Origin: Ruminococcus sp.
Lineage (GTDB): Bacteria > Bacillota > Clostridia > Oscillospirales > Ruminococcaceae
Reading direction: 5' to 3'
Assembly (NCBI GenBank): GCA_015066715.1
Contig: SVNU01000008.1
Location: forward strand, 1 to 41,253
DNA: 41,253 nt
Shown: in pieces, positions 24,111-31,530 of the stretch
Layout: every line of letters begins with the position of its first letter
Numbering within the stretch: the first letter of the stretch is position 1
Position numbers and translations under genes: made by a program
The notes under the pieces: model-generated
Seen by the model: the letters and a program-made list of their open reading frames with translations, nothing else
Database searches by the model: none
What the model was told of the DNA's origin: nothing

Positions 24111-25506
24111 ATCTGCATTGCCTGATTTTCCTGTAACCTGTCTGCCTCTGATACCGCAGGCTATGGCGGTAGGCGTATCGGCTACAACCTCAACGGATAT
24201 CGGAATGACGGCAACAGCTCTGCTCAGTGCCTTGTCCCATTGCTTTTCGGGAGTATACCGAATGTATGGAAAGCAAGACCACTCCGAGCCGCTTACTTTG
24301 TATTCGCTGATTGTTGCAAATCCTGCCGAGCGTAAATCTCCCGTAATGCGTTTTGTAAAATGTCCATTTGAAGCATTTGCCGAAAAATATAACGAAACGC
24401 ACCGTGAGGAAATTTATCGTTCACAAGAGGAATACAAGAAGCTTGAATCGGAAATCTCCGCAATGCAGAGCAGTGGTAATTCTCCACCCGATGAAATTGC
24501 ACAGAAGCGTGCCGAGCTTGACAGCATAGAGGTTATGGATTTCAGAAGAATATGCGTTGATGATGTAACGCCCGAAGCACTTGTACGACTGCTTGATAAA
24601 AATAAATCCCTGCTTATGCTTTCCGATGAGGCAGGTGTGTTCAAGAATTTCGGCGGTCGTTACACTAACGGAATTGTGAATATCGACCTTTTTCTGAAAT
24701 GCTGGGGCGGTGAAAGCTATCTCAAGGACAGATGCAACAGTAGTCCTGTTTTACTAAGCCAGCCCTATCTTTCAATCTGTCTTTGTGGTCAGCCCTATAT
24801 CCTCGATGAGCTTATGGAGAACAAGTCCTTTCTTTCAAGCGGACTTGTGGCACGCTTTCTCTACTGCTTTCCGAAATCCTATGTGGGACAAAGACGCTAT
24901 GACACAAAATCCATAGACAGCCGTATTACCGAGAGTTACCAAAACCTTGTAAGCCGTGCCCTTGAAGCAAAGTATAATCACAGAGGCGAGGAAATTTCTC
25001 TCAGGTTTACCGATGAAGCAAGGCAGGTTTATGCAGATTACTACGACAGGCATATTGAGCCGATTCTGCTTACCGACTTTGCCGAGTGTCCCGACTGGGG
25101 TGGAAAATATCACGGACTGATTTTAAGACTTTGCGGAATTCTGCATTGCGTGAGCTGTCTTACGGATAATGTTCCTCCCGAAAGCCGAGAGGTGGAGCTG
25201 AAAACCTTAGGACAGGCTCTGGACATTGCGGAATATTACAAACAGCAGGCACGTTATGCCTACGGACTTATGGGCGGTGACGCTGTAACGGAAAATGCGG
25301 AGTATGTTCTGAAGAAGCTGAGAGCTAATGCCGTTTCAGAGGTTACAGGCAGAGAGCTTATTCACCTGTGCCGTAAATTCAGAACAATGGACGAGCTGTC
25401 ACAGCCCATTGAAATTCTGACGGAGCACGGTTACCTGCGTCGTAAAAAGCAGGAATACGTCAAAGGGAGAAAGCCACAGGTTATCTATGAGGTCAATCCC
25501 ACCTGA
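24058..25506 (+). CDS. DUF3987 replication-associated protein
   Basis: The protein is 482 aa, starting at TTG 24058 with AAAGGA upstream. It fits DUF3987 (YfjI-like) proteins that accompany CHC2 primases on mobile elements: ALPDFPVTCLPL, VGVSATTSTDIG, LIVANPAERKSPVMRF (a P-loop-like turn), LLMLSDEAGVF (Walker-B-like) and SSGLVARFLYCFP. The C-terminal 80 residues look like a winged helix. It is probably an ATP-dependent helicase or initiator for element replication. Confidence 0.8.
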   Translation: MTDSEENWKKPTPLRRDKSALPDFPVTCLPLIPQAMAVGVSATTSTDIGMTATALLSALSHCFSGVYRMYGKQDHSEPLTLYSLIVANPAERKSPVMRFVKCPFEAFAEKYNETHREEIYRSQEEYKKLESEISAMQSSGNSPPDEIAQKRAELDSIEVMDFRRICVDDVTPEALVRLLDKNKSLLMLSDEAGVFKNFGGRYTNGIVNIDLFLKCWGGESYLKDRCNSSPVLLSQPYLSICLCGQPYILDELMENKSFLSSGLVARFLYCFPKSYVGQRRYDTKSIDSRITESYQNLVSRALEAKYNHRGEEISLRFTDEARQVYADYYDRHIEPILLTDFAECPDWGGKYHGLILRLCGILHCVSCLTDNVPPESREVELKTLGQALDIAEYYKQQARYAYGLMGGDAVTENAEYVLKKLRANAVSEVTGRELIHLCRKFRTMDELSQPIEILTEHGYLRRKKQEYVKGRKPQVIYEVNPT

Positions 25507-25508
25507 AC

Positions 25509-25582
25509 GTAACACGTAACAAACGTAACAGATGTAACATTTGCATTCTTGTGTTACGTTTGTTACAAATGTTACGTGTTAC
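25509..25582. repeat. Mirror-symmetric GTAACA array
   Basis: Four GTAACA copies start at 25509, 25516, 25525 and 25534 (steps 7, 9, 9). They are answered by four TGTTAC copies at 25552, 25561, 25570 and 25577 (steps 9, 9, 7), symmetric about 25545.5. It begins 2 nt after the DUF3987 stop. Iterated sites next to a replication protein suggest an origin or initiator-binding site; a hairpin terminator is the alternative. Confidence 0.85.
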
Positions 25583-25618
25583 ACCCGACTATATTTTAAT
25601 TTCGAAAGGACGAATGTA

Positions 25619-26428
25619 ATGTTGATTAATAATTTTTTTAATGCAGACGAAAACAAAACTACTGATAATTTTATAGGAGAGATTTATATGAATAAGAATG
25701 TTAATGCAAACGTAAAGAAGAATACAAATGATTTTATGGAGGAAATGAATATGAGAAAGAATAACGAAGTAAGCACAATCAACTGGAGATTTGACAGCAA
25801 CTACTACAGAAAAATTGCCAAGCGTGAGCTTGCAGGCGGCAGCATGGGTGAAGAAATTTATGACAACAGCGAAAGATTTATGCTCCTCACGTTTATTGCC
25901 GGGCTTACCGATGAAGCCTATAAGTCTGTGGGGATTTACAAAAAGCTTTCCAAGAGATTACTTGCCGCACTGAACAAATATGACGGATGTGAAGCTACCG
26001 CTTCGATTACGGATGATGAGCTTATTTCATACGACATTCTCGATTGCAAGGACTGGCAGGAGGATGTGAATTTCTGGAGAAGAACTGCAAAGCGAATTCT
26101 TATTTCTTACCTTGTAACAGGTGAAAAGGTCAATATGGTATTATACCGAAATCTTATCAGCGTATTTGCAAATCTTACTGATACGCAGTACAGCATCCTT
26201 GAGGAATCGCTTATTCTTCCCGTTTATAAGAATTGGCAAAATGACAATAATGTTGTCCGCCGTATTGCAAAGATGATTCTTGCAGGAGAGAAAACAGCGA
26301 ACGGCAAAACCTATATTGATGAATACAACCTTGACGAAGAAACACTTGAACGCCTCAGAAAGTACGCCCTTATGTCTGACCAGCAGCTTCTGGAATTATC
26401 AGAGCGTGAAGGAATCTTTATGTTTTAA
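25619..26428 (+). CDS. Hypothetical helical-repeat protein
   Basis: The start is uncertain. ATG 25619 lies 9 nt after AAAGGA and gives 269 aa. Internal ATGs at 25688 (AGGAGA) and 25751 (GGAGG) also have good ribosome binding sites. Longer frames would run through the GTAACA array and are unlikely. The body has three similar blocks, each with a basic helix: WRFDSNYYRKIAKRELAGG, VNFWRRTAKRILISYLVTG and DNNVVRRIAKMILAGEKTA. This implies an internal triplication of about 95 residues. The function is not recognised; it belongs to the replication/mobilization operon. Confidence 0.65.
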   Translation: MLINNFFNADENKTTDNFIGEIYMNKNVNANVKKNTNDFMEEMNMRKNNEVSTINWRFDSNYYRKIAKRELAGGSMGEEIYDNSERFMLLTFIAGLTDEAYKSVGIYKKLSKRLLAALNKYDGCEATASITDDELISYDILDCKDWQEDVNFWRRTAKRILISYLVTGEKVNMVLYRNLISVFANLTDTQYSILEESLILPVYKNWQNDNNVVRRIAKMILAGEKTANGKTYIDEYNLDEETLERLRKYALMSDQQLLELSEREGIFMF

Positions 26429-26600
26429 TTCTTGAAAAAGTTGTTCAGCCCGGGGGCAGGAGATGTAGCATAGCAAGCAATGACTTTGAGTACACTTTCC
26501 ACCAAAATCGGAAAAATGTACTCGCAGTCGGCTTGCTTGTTGGGAGAACCCAAACCCCTTATAATTACGGCAATACTGCCGAGAGTGGAGGAATAAATTT
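26429..26600 (+). other. Candidate origin of transfer (oriT)
   Basis: A non-coding gap directly upstream of mobC. It has nested inverted repeats: outer AGCAAGC (26472-26478) with GCTTGCT (26531-26537); inner GAGTACA-c-TTTCC (26488-26500) with GGAAA-aa-TGTACTC (26510-26523). A G/C-poor stretch follows (TTGGGAGAACCCAAACCCC). Inverted repeats beside a nick region, just before MobC and relaxase genes, are the usual oriT layout. The nick site is not identified. Confidence 0.65.
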
Positions 26601-26930
26601 ATGTCCGAACGAGCAAGACCAATACAAATGAAATTCTATGTAACCGAAGAAGAACGGGATTTCATTCACAAGAAAATGGCGATGATGAACGTAACAAACC
26701 AGTCGGCATATCTGCGGAAGATGGCAGTTGACGGTATGCTCATAAAGGTGGATTACAGCAATTTTGATAAAATGGCAAATGACATTTCGGGAATGACGAA
26801 GAATATCAATCAGATTGCAAAGCGTATCAATTCAACGGAAACTATCTATGCAGGTGACATCCGACAGATAAAAGAAAAGCAGGAGGAAATATGGCAGTTA
26901 CTGAAATCCACGCTATCAAAAGCACTCTGA
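26601..26930 (+). CDS. mobC: MobC-type relaxosome accessory protein
   Basis: A 109-aa MobC pattern: an N-terminal ribbon-helix-helix (IQMKFYVTEEERDFIHKKMA, then TNQSAYLRKMAVDG) followed by the MobC helix (NDISGMTKNINQIAKRINST). MobC proteins bind oriT and help the relaxase open the DNA. Ribosome binding site GTGGAGGAA. The end overlaps the relaxase start by 40 nt, indicating translational coupling. Confidence 0.9.
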   Translation: MSERARPIQMKFYVTEEERDFIHKKMAMMNVTNQSAYLRKMAVDGMLIKVDYSNFDKMANDISGMTKNINQIAKRINSTETIYAGDIRQIKEKQEEIWQLLKSTLSKAL

Positions 26931-28228
26931 ACAAGGCTCTTGACTATATTATGAATCCGAAGAAAACGGACAACACACTGCTCGTTGACGGTTATCATTG
27001 TGCACCCGAAACGGCGGCATTGCAATTCAATCTTATAAAGAAAAACTTTGGAAAAGATGATGGGATTTTAGGCTTTCATGTCATTCAATCCTTTTCTCCG
27101 GGCGAGGTTGATTATGATACCGCACACCGCTTGGGACAGGAGCTTGCGGATAAAATCTTTGACGGAAAGTTTCAGTATGTCTGTGCAACGCACATTGACC
27201 GAGGGCACGTTCACAACCATATCATTGCAAACTCTGTCAGCTTTGAAAGCGGAAATAAGTTTCTTTCCCGAAGAAATACAATGTATGATATCCGAAAAAT
27301 CAGCGATGAGCTTTGCAGGGAAAACGGACTTTCGGTTATTGAAAATCCCAAAGAAAAAGGCAGAAGCCAATACGAACGCACCCTTGAAAAGAAAGGTCAG
27401 AGCTGGAAAGCGTTGCTCCGAAAAAATATTGACAAGGCGATTCTTAACGCAACGGACTTTGATGATTTTGTTAAAATTATGGAAAGCCACCATTATGAAA
27501 TCAAGCGAGGGAAGTATATTTCATTTCGTGCCGAGGGGCAGGAACGCTTCACTCGTGGTAAGACGCTCGGCTATGATTATACCGAGGAACGCCTGAGAGA
27601 AAGAGTTGCAGGAACAAAAACGAAGCAGGTCGGACTTCTTTATGATATTGAAAGCATCGCAAAGAAATATCAGGCTAATCCGTATATTGAAAACAATCTC
27701 AAAATCAAAAATATCAAGCTTATGGCTCAGACCTACAACTATCTTTCGGAGAATAAGCTGCTCAGTTCAGAAGCGTTGACGGCTAAAAGAAATGATGTAA
27801 AAGGTCGTTACGACAACTCTCGTGAACGCATTAAGGAAATTGAAAAGCGGCTGAAAGTGATTGCGGAGGATATAACGAACATCGACAATTATCGCAAAAA
27901 TAAGCCTGTTGCGGATAAGCTTGATAGCGTTGTTTTCAAGGATAGATACAAACGAGAACACGAATCGGAGTTGATAATTTTCACCGCCGCCGAGAAATAT
28001 CTTACCAAGCGATTCAAGGGCAAGACGCCGCTTATCAAGGAGTTACGAGCGGAGCAAAAGAAGCTTACCGCTGAAAAGAATAAGCTATATGGTGAGTATT
28101 ATTCTGCTAAGGAGCAGCTTGCGGAGCTTGATAGGGTTGCGAGGAATGTGCAGGATATAATGGGGCTTGAAAAAGAAAAAGACCGCCAGCGTGATGTTCA
28201 ACGCAAGCGGTCGTATGAGTTGGAATAA
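26891..28228 (+). CDS. Relaxase (MobA/VirD2-like mobilization nuclease)
   Basis: The protein is 445 aa. The metal-binding three-His motif is clear: ATHIDRGHVHNHIIAN, with H101, H106, H108 and H110. A candidate catalytic Tyr lies in the N-terminal motif ALDYIMNP (Y19). The helical C-terminus is long, charged and coiled-coil-like. Relaxases nick oriT, stay covalently attached to the 5' end and lead the strand into the recipient. The ribosome binding site AGGAGG lies inside mobC. With no secretion genes present, this relaxase must use a helper element's channel. Confidence 0.92.
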   Translation: MAVTEIHAIKSTLNKALDYIMNPKKTDNTLLVDGYHCAPETAALQFNLIKKNFGKDDGILGFHVIQSFSPGEVDYDTAHRLGQELADKIFDGKFQYVCATHIDRGHVHNHIIANSVSFESGNKFLSRRNTMYDIRKISDELCRENGLSVIENPKEKGRSQYERTLEKKGQSWKALLRKNIDKAILNATDFDDFVKIMESHHYEIKRGKYISFRAEGQERFTRGKTLGYDYTEERLRERVAGTKTKQVGLLYDIESIAKKYQANPYIENNLKIKNIKLMAQTYNYLSENKLLSSEALTAKRNDVKGRYDNSRERIKEIEKRLKVIAEDITNIDNYRKNKPVADKLDSVVFKDRYKREHESELIIFTAAEKYLTKRFKGKTPLIKELRAEQKKLTAEKNKLYGEYYSAKEQLAELDRVARNVQDIMGLEKEKDRQRDVQRKRSYELE

Positions 28229-28521
28229 GCTCGCAAAATTCTTTCACTTAATATTAAAGCTGTTCTTTAAAATTCGATATTCCTCAAAAATCAAGTTATA
28301 TGTCCTGTTTTAATAAAAAAATTATTGATTTCGCATTTAAAAATGGAATTTGGCATTTTTAAAGTAGGATTATATCTGGTTAAAAAATAATTATTTTTGC
28401 ATTTGACCAAAAAGTACTTGACAAACCCGTTGCAAATCTGTATAATCGCTTTAAAGTGCTAAATCGAATTGAATACAAGTCTTTTCGATTTCAGCAGAAG
28501 ATTATAAACGGAGGTATTATT
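28229..28521 (+). promoter_or_regulatory. Intergenic region with tnpV promoter
   Basis: A consensus promoter TTGACA (28418-28423), 17 bp, TATAAT (28441-28446), lies about 75 bp before tnpV. The preceding 180 bp are A/T-rich with no gene or clear terminator. The promoter probably drives tnpV, the small downstream gene and the recombinase. Confidence 0.75.
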
Positions 28522-28914
28522 ATGGACGAACTGAAAAAGGAAATCACAGAGATTGTCGGTGGGAGAGAAATCAGATATGTTCTTGACGAAGCGACGGGAA
28601 CTTATCTTCCCGATTGGGAGCTGCCGCCGCAGAAGGAAATCGGTCGCTATGGCAGAATGCGTCTGAAATTTCTGAAAGAGAATTGCAGCAGTCTGTATCA
28701 GGCAATGTGTCTGAAAGGAACTCTGAACGAGCATCTTGCAGAGGTTGACGACAGAGCCTATGAGCGAATTAACAGCATCACAAAAGCTATGTCGAAAGCT
28801 GACGGACTTACTGATGAAATGAAAAATACCGACCAGCTTTATTGGGTTGGCATGATGAACAATTACAGAAATTCCGCAGAGGAAATAATCCTGAACGAAC
28901 TCATTTATGTATAA
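28522..28914 (+). CDS. tnpV: TnpV-like transposon protein
   Basis: The start is ATG 28522, 7 nt after GGAGG; an ATG 66 nt upstream is not supported by a ribosome binding site. The protein is 130 aa. It matches the TnpV family of Tn4451-like elements: TYLPDWELPPQKEIGRYGRM, then RLKFLKENCSSLYQ, LNEHLAEVDDRAYE and the closing MNNYRNSAEEIILNELIY. The function of TnpV is unknown; it is usually found next to a large serine recombinase, as here. Confidence 0.82.
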   Translation: MDELKKEITEIVGGREIRYVLDEATGTYLPDWELPPQKEIGRYGRMRLKFLKENCSSLYQAMCLKGTLNEHLAEVDDRAYERINSITKAMSKADGLTDEMKNTDQLYWVGMMNNYRNSAEEIILNELIYV

Positions 28915-28966
28915 CACAGGAATAAAAAACCAAAAATAAATGCAAACAATAAAGGAGGCTTGCCTA

Positions 28967-29185
28967 TTGCAGATAGTTGTCAGGGACGATAAGCGTATTG
29001 CAGAAATATGGCTTACGAGTGCCGAGCAGCAGGAAGAAAATGTGCAGGATTTCATCGGCGAAAAGACTGCCGAGTACAGCAAAATGAAATACAAGGTTGC
29101 GGTGTTCCGTTCGGGAAGCCGCAGTCTGTACGACTGTACCGACGGACTTCTGCACAATAACTACTGCCTCGGCGAGGGTGCGTAA
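28967..29185 (+). CDS. Small conserved protein upstream of recombinase
   Basis: The start is placed at TTG 28967, 8 nt after AAAGGAGG; an ATG at 28940 lies before that ribosome binding site. The protein is 72 aa: LQIVVRDDKRIAEIWLTSAE, then IGEKTAEYSKMKYKVAVFRSG, ending LLHNNYCLGEGA. The composition is alpha/beta and soluble. No family recognised; the position suggests an accessory or directionality role for the recombinase, but nothing in the sequence proves it. Confidence 0.6.
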   Translation: MQIVVRDDKRIAEIWLTSAEQQEENVQDFIGEKTAEYSKMKYKVAVFRSGSRSLYDCTDGLLHNNYCLGEGA

Positions 29186-29292
29186 AGCACCCCATACATA
29201 CCTGACAAATTACCAGAACTTACTTGTTGAATTGAAACATACAAGCGTGATAAAATTATAATGAATACTATAACGAAAGGACGGATATTTTT

Positions 29293-31491
29293 ATGGATAC
29301 AACCTTAAAAATTGCAGGCTATTGCCGTATCTCGGTTGACGAGGAGCTGGACAGGGACAACACTTCCATTGAAAACCAAAAAGCGATTATCCTCGACTAC
29401 GCCAAGCGGAAATTTCCCGCAAGCACTGTTGATTTTTATGAGGACCGAGACCGAAGCGGTTACACCTTTGAACAGCGTGAGGGCTATCAGGAGCTTCGCC
29501 GTAAAATGCTTGACCTTGAGTATGACATACTTATTGTCAAGGATTTCTCACGATTTTCCAGACGCAACAGCAAAGGACTTGTAGAGCTGGAAGATTTGCG
29601 TGACAGAGGAATGAGAATTATCTCAATCGGCGACAGCATTGATTATCCGACTTTTGACGACTGGACAGCTATTCAGTTCCGCTTCCTCATCAATGAAATG
29701 CCTGTTACAGATACTTCGAAAAAGGTTAAGTCGGTTATCAAACGCAGACAGGAGGAGGGTAAGTGGATTTGCTCCGTGCCCTACGGCTATCTTATGGTGA
29801 ACAATAAAACCGCTCCCATTATCGTTGACGAGCCCTCTGCGGAGATTGTCCGAGAGATATTCAACCGCTACTTGGAGGGGTGGGGATATAAGAAAATTGC
29901 AAATTATCTTACCGACAAGAATTTTCCTACACCCCGAATGGCAGAAAAAATGCGTAAGGAGCGAAACGGTGAGGAATGCCGTCTGAAAGCAAAGCGTGAG
30001 TGGAGTATCATTACCGTCAGCGAGATTTTGCAGAACGATTTTTATATCGGCACTCTCCGTCAGGGTAAATACAAGCGCCAGCGTATCAACGGCAAGGAGA
30101 TAAAGCAGAGTGAGGTGGAGCACATCGTCTTTGAGAATAACCACAAGCCTATCGTGGACTTCAAAACCTTTTCAGCTGTACAGGAGCAGATTAAAAAGAG
30201 GAGCACAAGCTCTTATCGTGGAGTTAAGAAATACGACAACGTGTATTCGGGATATATGGTCTGCGGTGACTGCGGAGCTCCGATGTTCTCAATGAGCAGA
30301 GGTGACTTAGCCCCCGCCTACACCTGCGGAAGCTATCACAGACGAGGACTGAAAGGCTGTACCTCTCACCACACAAGAACGGATATGCTTGATGAGCTTC
30401 TGAAAGATTATATCAGGGCAATCCGTGACAACTCGGAAGAGATGATTGAAAAGCTGAAAGAGTCTCTTGAAAAGGAAAAGACAGAAACAAAGCGGAGTAA
30501 GTCCACCGTTGAAACCTTGCAGAAGAATATAGCGGACATCAAAGAGGAAATCCGCATTATGCATCGTATGAAAGCACGTGATATTATCAGAGACCCCGAC
30601 AAGGAGGAAATCTTTGAGGAAATCTACGGCGAGCAGATTGAGGAGCTGACAAACCGCCTTGACGGTCTGCGTAATCAGCTGAATATGACAGCCGACAAGC
30701 ACAACACCATTGCAAAGGTAAACAGAGTTGCAAAAACGGTCTTTGAAATATTCGACGACATCATCAACAAGCCTGCCTTGCAGAAGAAAGACCTTGACTT
30801 CATCTTAGAGAAAATCGTCATCTACGAAAACCGCATAGACATTCAGCTGAAAGCAGATATTGACGCACTTCTCACGACGGGCAGACTTACCGAGGAGGAC
30901 GAAAACAGCGAAGAAGCAGAGGAGAAAACAGCCGTAAATTTTAATTCAGACGCCAAAAATATCGTATCAAGCCGACAGATAGTCGTAACGGCTAAAAACC
31001 GTAACGACAAGGTTTTTGACGTCAATGTTGTCAGGTACGGCGACCCCCTCGAAATCTACACAAGCAATGACGGTGAAGTTATTTTCAAGAAGTATTCAGC
31101 AATCAGTGAGATGAGTGAAAATGCTTCACAGGTTGCGGATATAATGTTCCGGCTTGCATCATGTCCGGTTGTGATTTTTGACAGGGATCATGTTGTGGCT
31201 GTTTCAGGGGTATCAAAAAAGGAATTCAATGAACGCCGTGTTTCACCTGAACTTGAGGACCTTATGGAAGGCCGTAAATGCTATTATGCGGAAAATGGTT
31301 CAGTGAGCAGCTTTATTGCAGCTGAGGGTGTGGAGAAAAAAGCCATTGCAGCTATGCCGATTCTTAGTTCCGGAGATGTTACAGGTGCAGTTGTTTTTCT
31401 TGAATCAGAAAAGTCAAGAAATATTTCCGATTTACAGAAGAGTCTCATATGTGCAGCATCACAGTTTCTCGGAAAACAAATTGAAGGATAG
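29293..31491 (+). CDS. Large serine recombinase (TnpX type), fused in frame to SpoVT C-terminus
   Basis: The frame is 732 aa, of which only codons 1-584 are recombinase. Catalytic domain: YCRISVDEE with Ser14, then DRSGYTFEQREGYQ and FSRFSRRN. Recombinase domain: VPYGYLMVN, IANYLTDKNFPTP and ILQNDFYIGTL. Zinc ribbon: CGDCGAPMF ... YTCGSYHRRGLKGC. Coiled coil about 395-490. From codon 585 the sequence is the SpoVT GAF-like domain (PLEIYTSNDGEVIFKKYSAI and onward). In the excised circle the frame would instead end after PSQTTLENPISYCY ... RLKVT, about 610 aa. The enzyme integrates and excises the element at spoVT. Whether the chimeric form is active is unknown. Confidence 0.92.
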   Translation: MDTTLKIAGYCRISVDEELDRDNTSIENQKAIILDYAKRKFPASTVDFYEDRDRSGYTFEQREGYQELRRKMLDLEYDILIVKDFSRFSRRNSKGLVELEDLRDRGMRIISIGDSIDYPTFDDWTAIQFRFLINEMPVTDTSKKVKSVIKRRQEEGKWICSVPYGYLMVNNKTAPIIVDEPSAEIVREIFNRYLEGWGYKKIANYLTDKNFPTPRMAEKMRKERNGEECRLKAKREWSIITVSEILQNDFYIGTLRQGKYKRQRINGKEIKQSEVEHIVFENNHKPIVDFKTFSAVQEQIKKRSTSSYRGVKKYDNVYSGYMVCGDCGAPMFSMSRGDLAPAYTCGSYHRRGLKGCTSHHTRTDMLDELLKDYIRAIRDNSEEMIEKLKESLEKEKTETKRSKSTVETLQKNIADIKEEIRIMHRMKARDIIRDPDKEEIFEEIYGEQIEELTNRLDGLRNQLNMTADKHNTIAKVNRVAKTVFEIFDDIINKPALQKKDLDFILEKIVIYENRIDIQLKADIDALLTTGRLTEEDENSEEAEEKTAVNFNSDAKNIVSSRQIVVTAKNRNDKVFDVNVVRYGDPLEIYTSNDGEVIFKKYSAISEMSENASQVADIMFRLASCPVVIFDRDHVVAVSGVSKKEFNERRVSPELEDLMEGRKCYYAENGSVSSFIAAEGVEKKAIAAMPILSSGDVTGAVVFLESEKSRNISDLQKSLICAASQFLGKQIEG
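31023..31046 (+). other. attR junction of the integrated element
   Basis: CAATGTTGTC (31023-31032) mirrors GACAACATTG at the left end. GGCGACCC (31039-31046) mirrors GGTGACCC (6056-6063). In the joined circle the order is CAATGTTGTC, 4 nt, ACGG, CGAC, CCGT, 4 nt, GACAACATTG: a 40-bp site symmetric about the central GA. Confidence 0.88.
31042..31491 (+). pseudogene. spoVT: 3' part of spoVT (rest of hairpin and GAF-like domain)
   Basis: These 149 codons (D, then PLEIYTSNDGEVIFKKYS) finish the AbrB swapped hairpin. A linker (SEMSENASQVADIM) and a GAF-like ligand domain follow (SCPVVIFDRDHVVAVSGVSK, then AIAAMPILSSGDVTGAVVFL, ending SQFLGKQIEG). They have no start of their own and are now read as the tail of the recombinase. 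Joined to the 32 codons at 5966 they restore a 180-aa SpoVT, close to the 178 aa of Bacillus subtilis SpoVT. The frame is intact, so precise excision would repair the gene. Confidence 0.92.
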
Positions 31492-31494
31492 TAA

Positions 31495-31530
31495 AAAAGC
31501 CGTTACACAATATGTGCAGCGGCTTGATTT
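31495..31530. terminator. Bidirectional terminator after spoVT 3' end
   Basis: AAGCCG (31497-31502) pairs with CGGCTT (31520-31525), with inner CACA/TGTG; A-run on the left and GATTTTTAA on the right. It ends both the spoVT 3' transcript and the convergent DAHP synthase gene. Confidence 0.75.

Larger units (their letters stand above)
6059..31046. mobile_element. Integrative mobilizable element in spoVT
   Basis: The limits are set by the two halves of spoVT and by the attL/attR sequences. The element carries a large serine recombinase (TnpX type), TnpV, MobC, a relaxase, an oriT candidate, a CHC2 primase and a DUF3987 replication protein. Its cargo is AbiE, HipBST, Fic, Dnd phosphorothioation plus six effector-like genes, and a MazF-like toxin. 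No coupling protein, VirB4-like ATPase or other mating-pair gene is present, so transfer would need a helper conjugative element. By eye the mobilization half is more GC-rich than the Dnd half, suggesting the defence cargo was acquired separately. Confidence 0.88.

Noticed and set aside
27068-27596. Frames of 141 aa (-) and 172 aa (+) inside the relaxase gene
   Set aside because: Both lie entirely within the relaxase, which carries the three-His motif; neither has a plausible start or domain.
28459-29157. 232-aa minus-strand frame opposite tnpV
   Set aside because: Antisense to two supported plus-strand genes, Cys/Phe/Ser-rich and without a ribosome binding site.
29623-30702. Long minus-strand frames opposite the recombinase
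   Set aside because: Shadow frames of a gene with clear catalytic and zinc-ribbon motifs.
6059-31046. Element considered as a self-conjugative ICE
   Set aside because: No coupling protein, VirB4-like ATPase, VirB6-like or peptidoglycan hydrolase gene was found; only MobC and relaxase are present.
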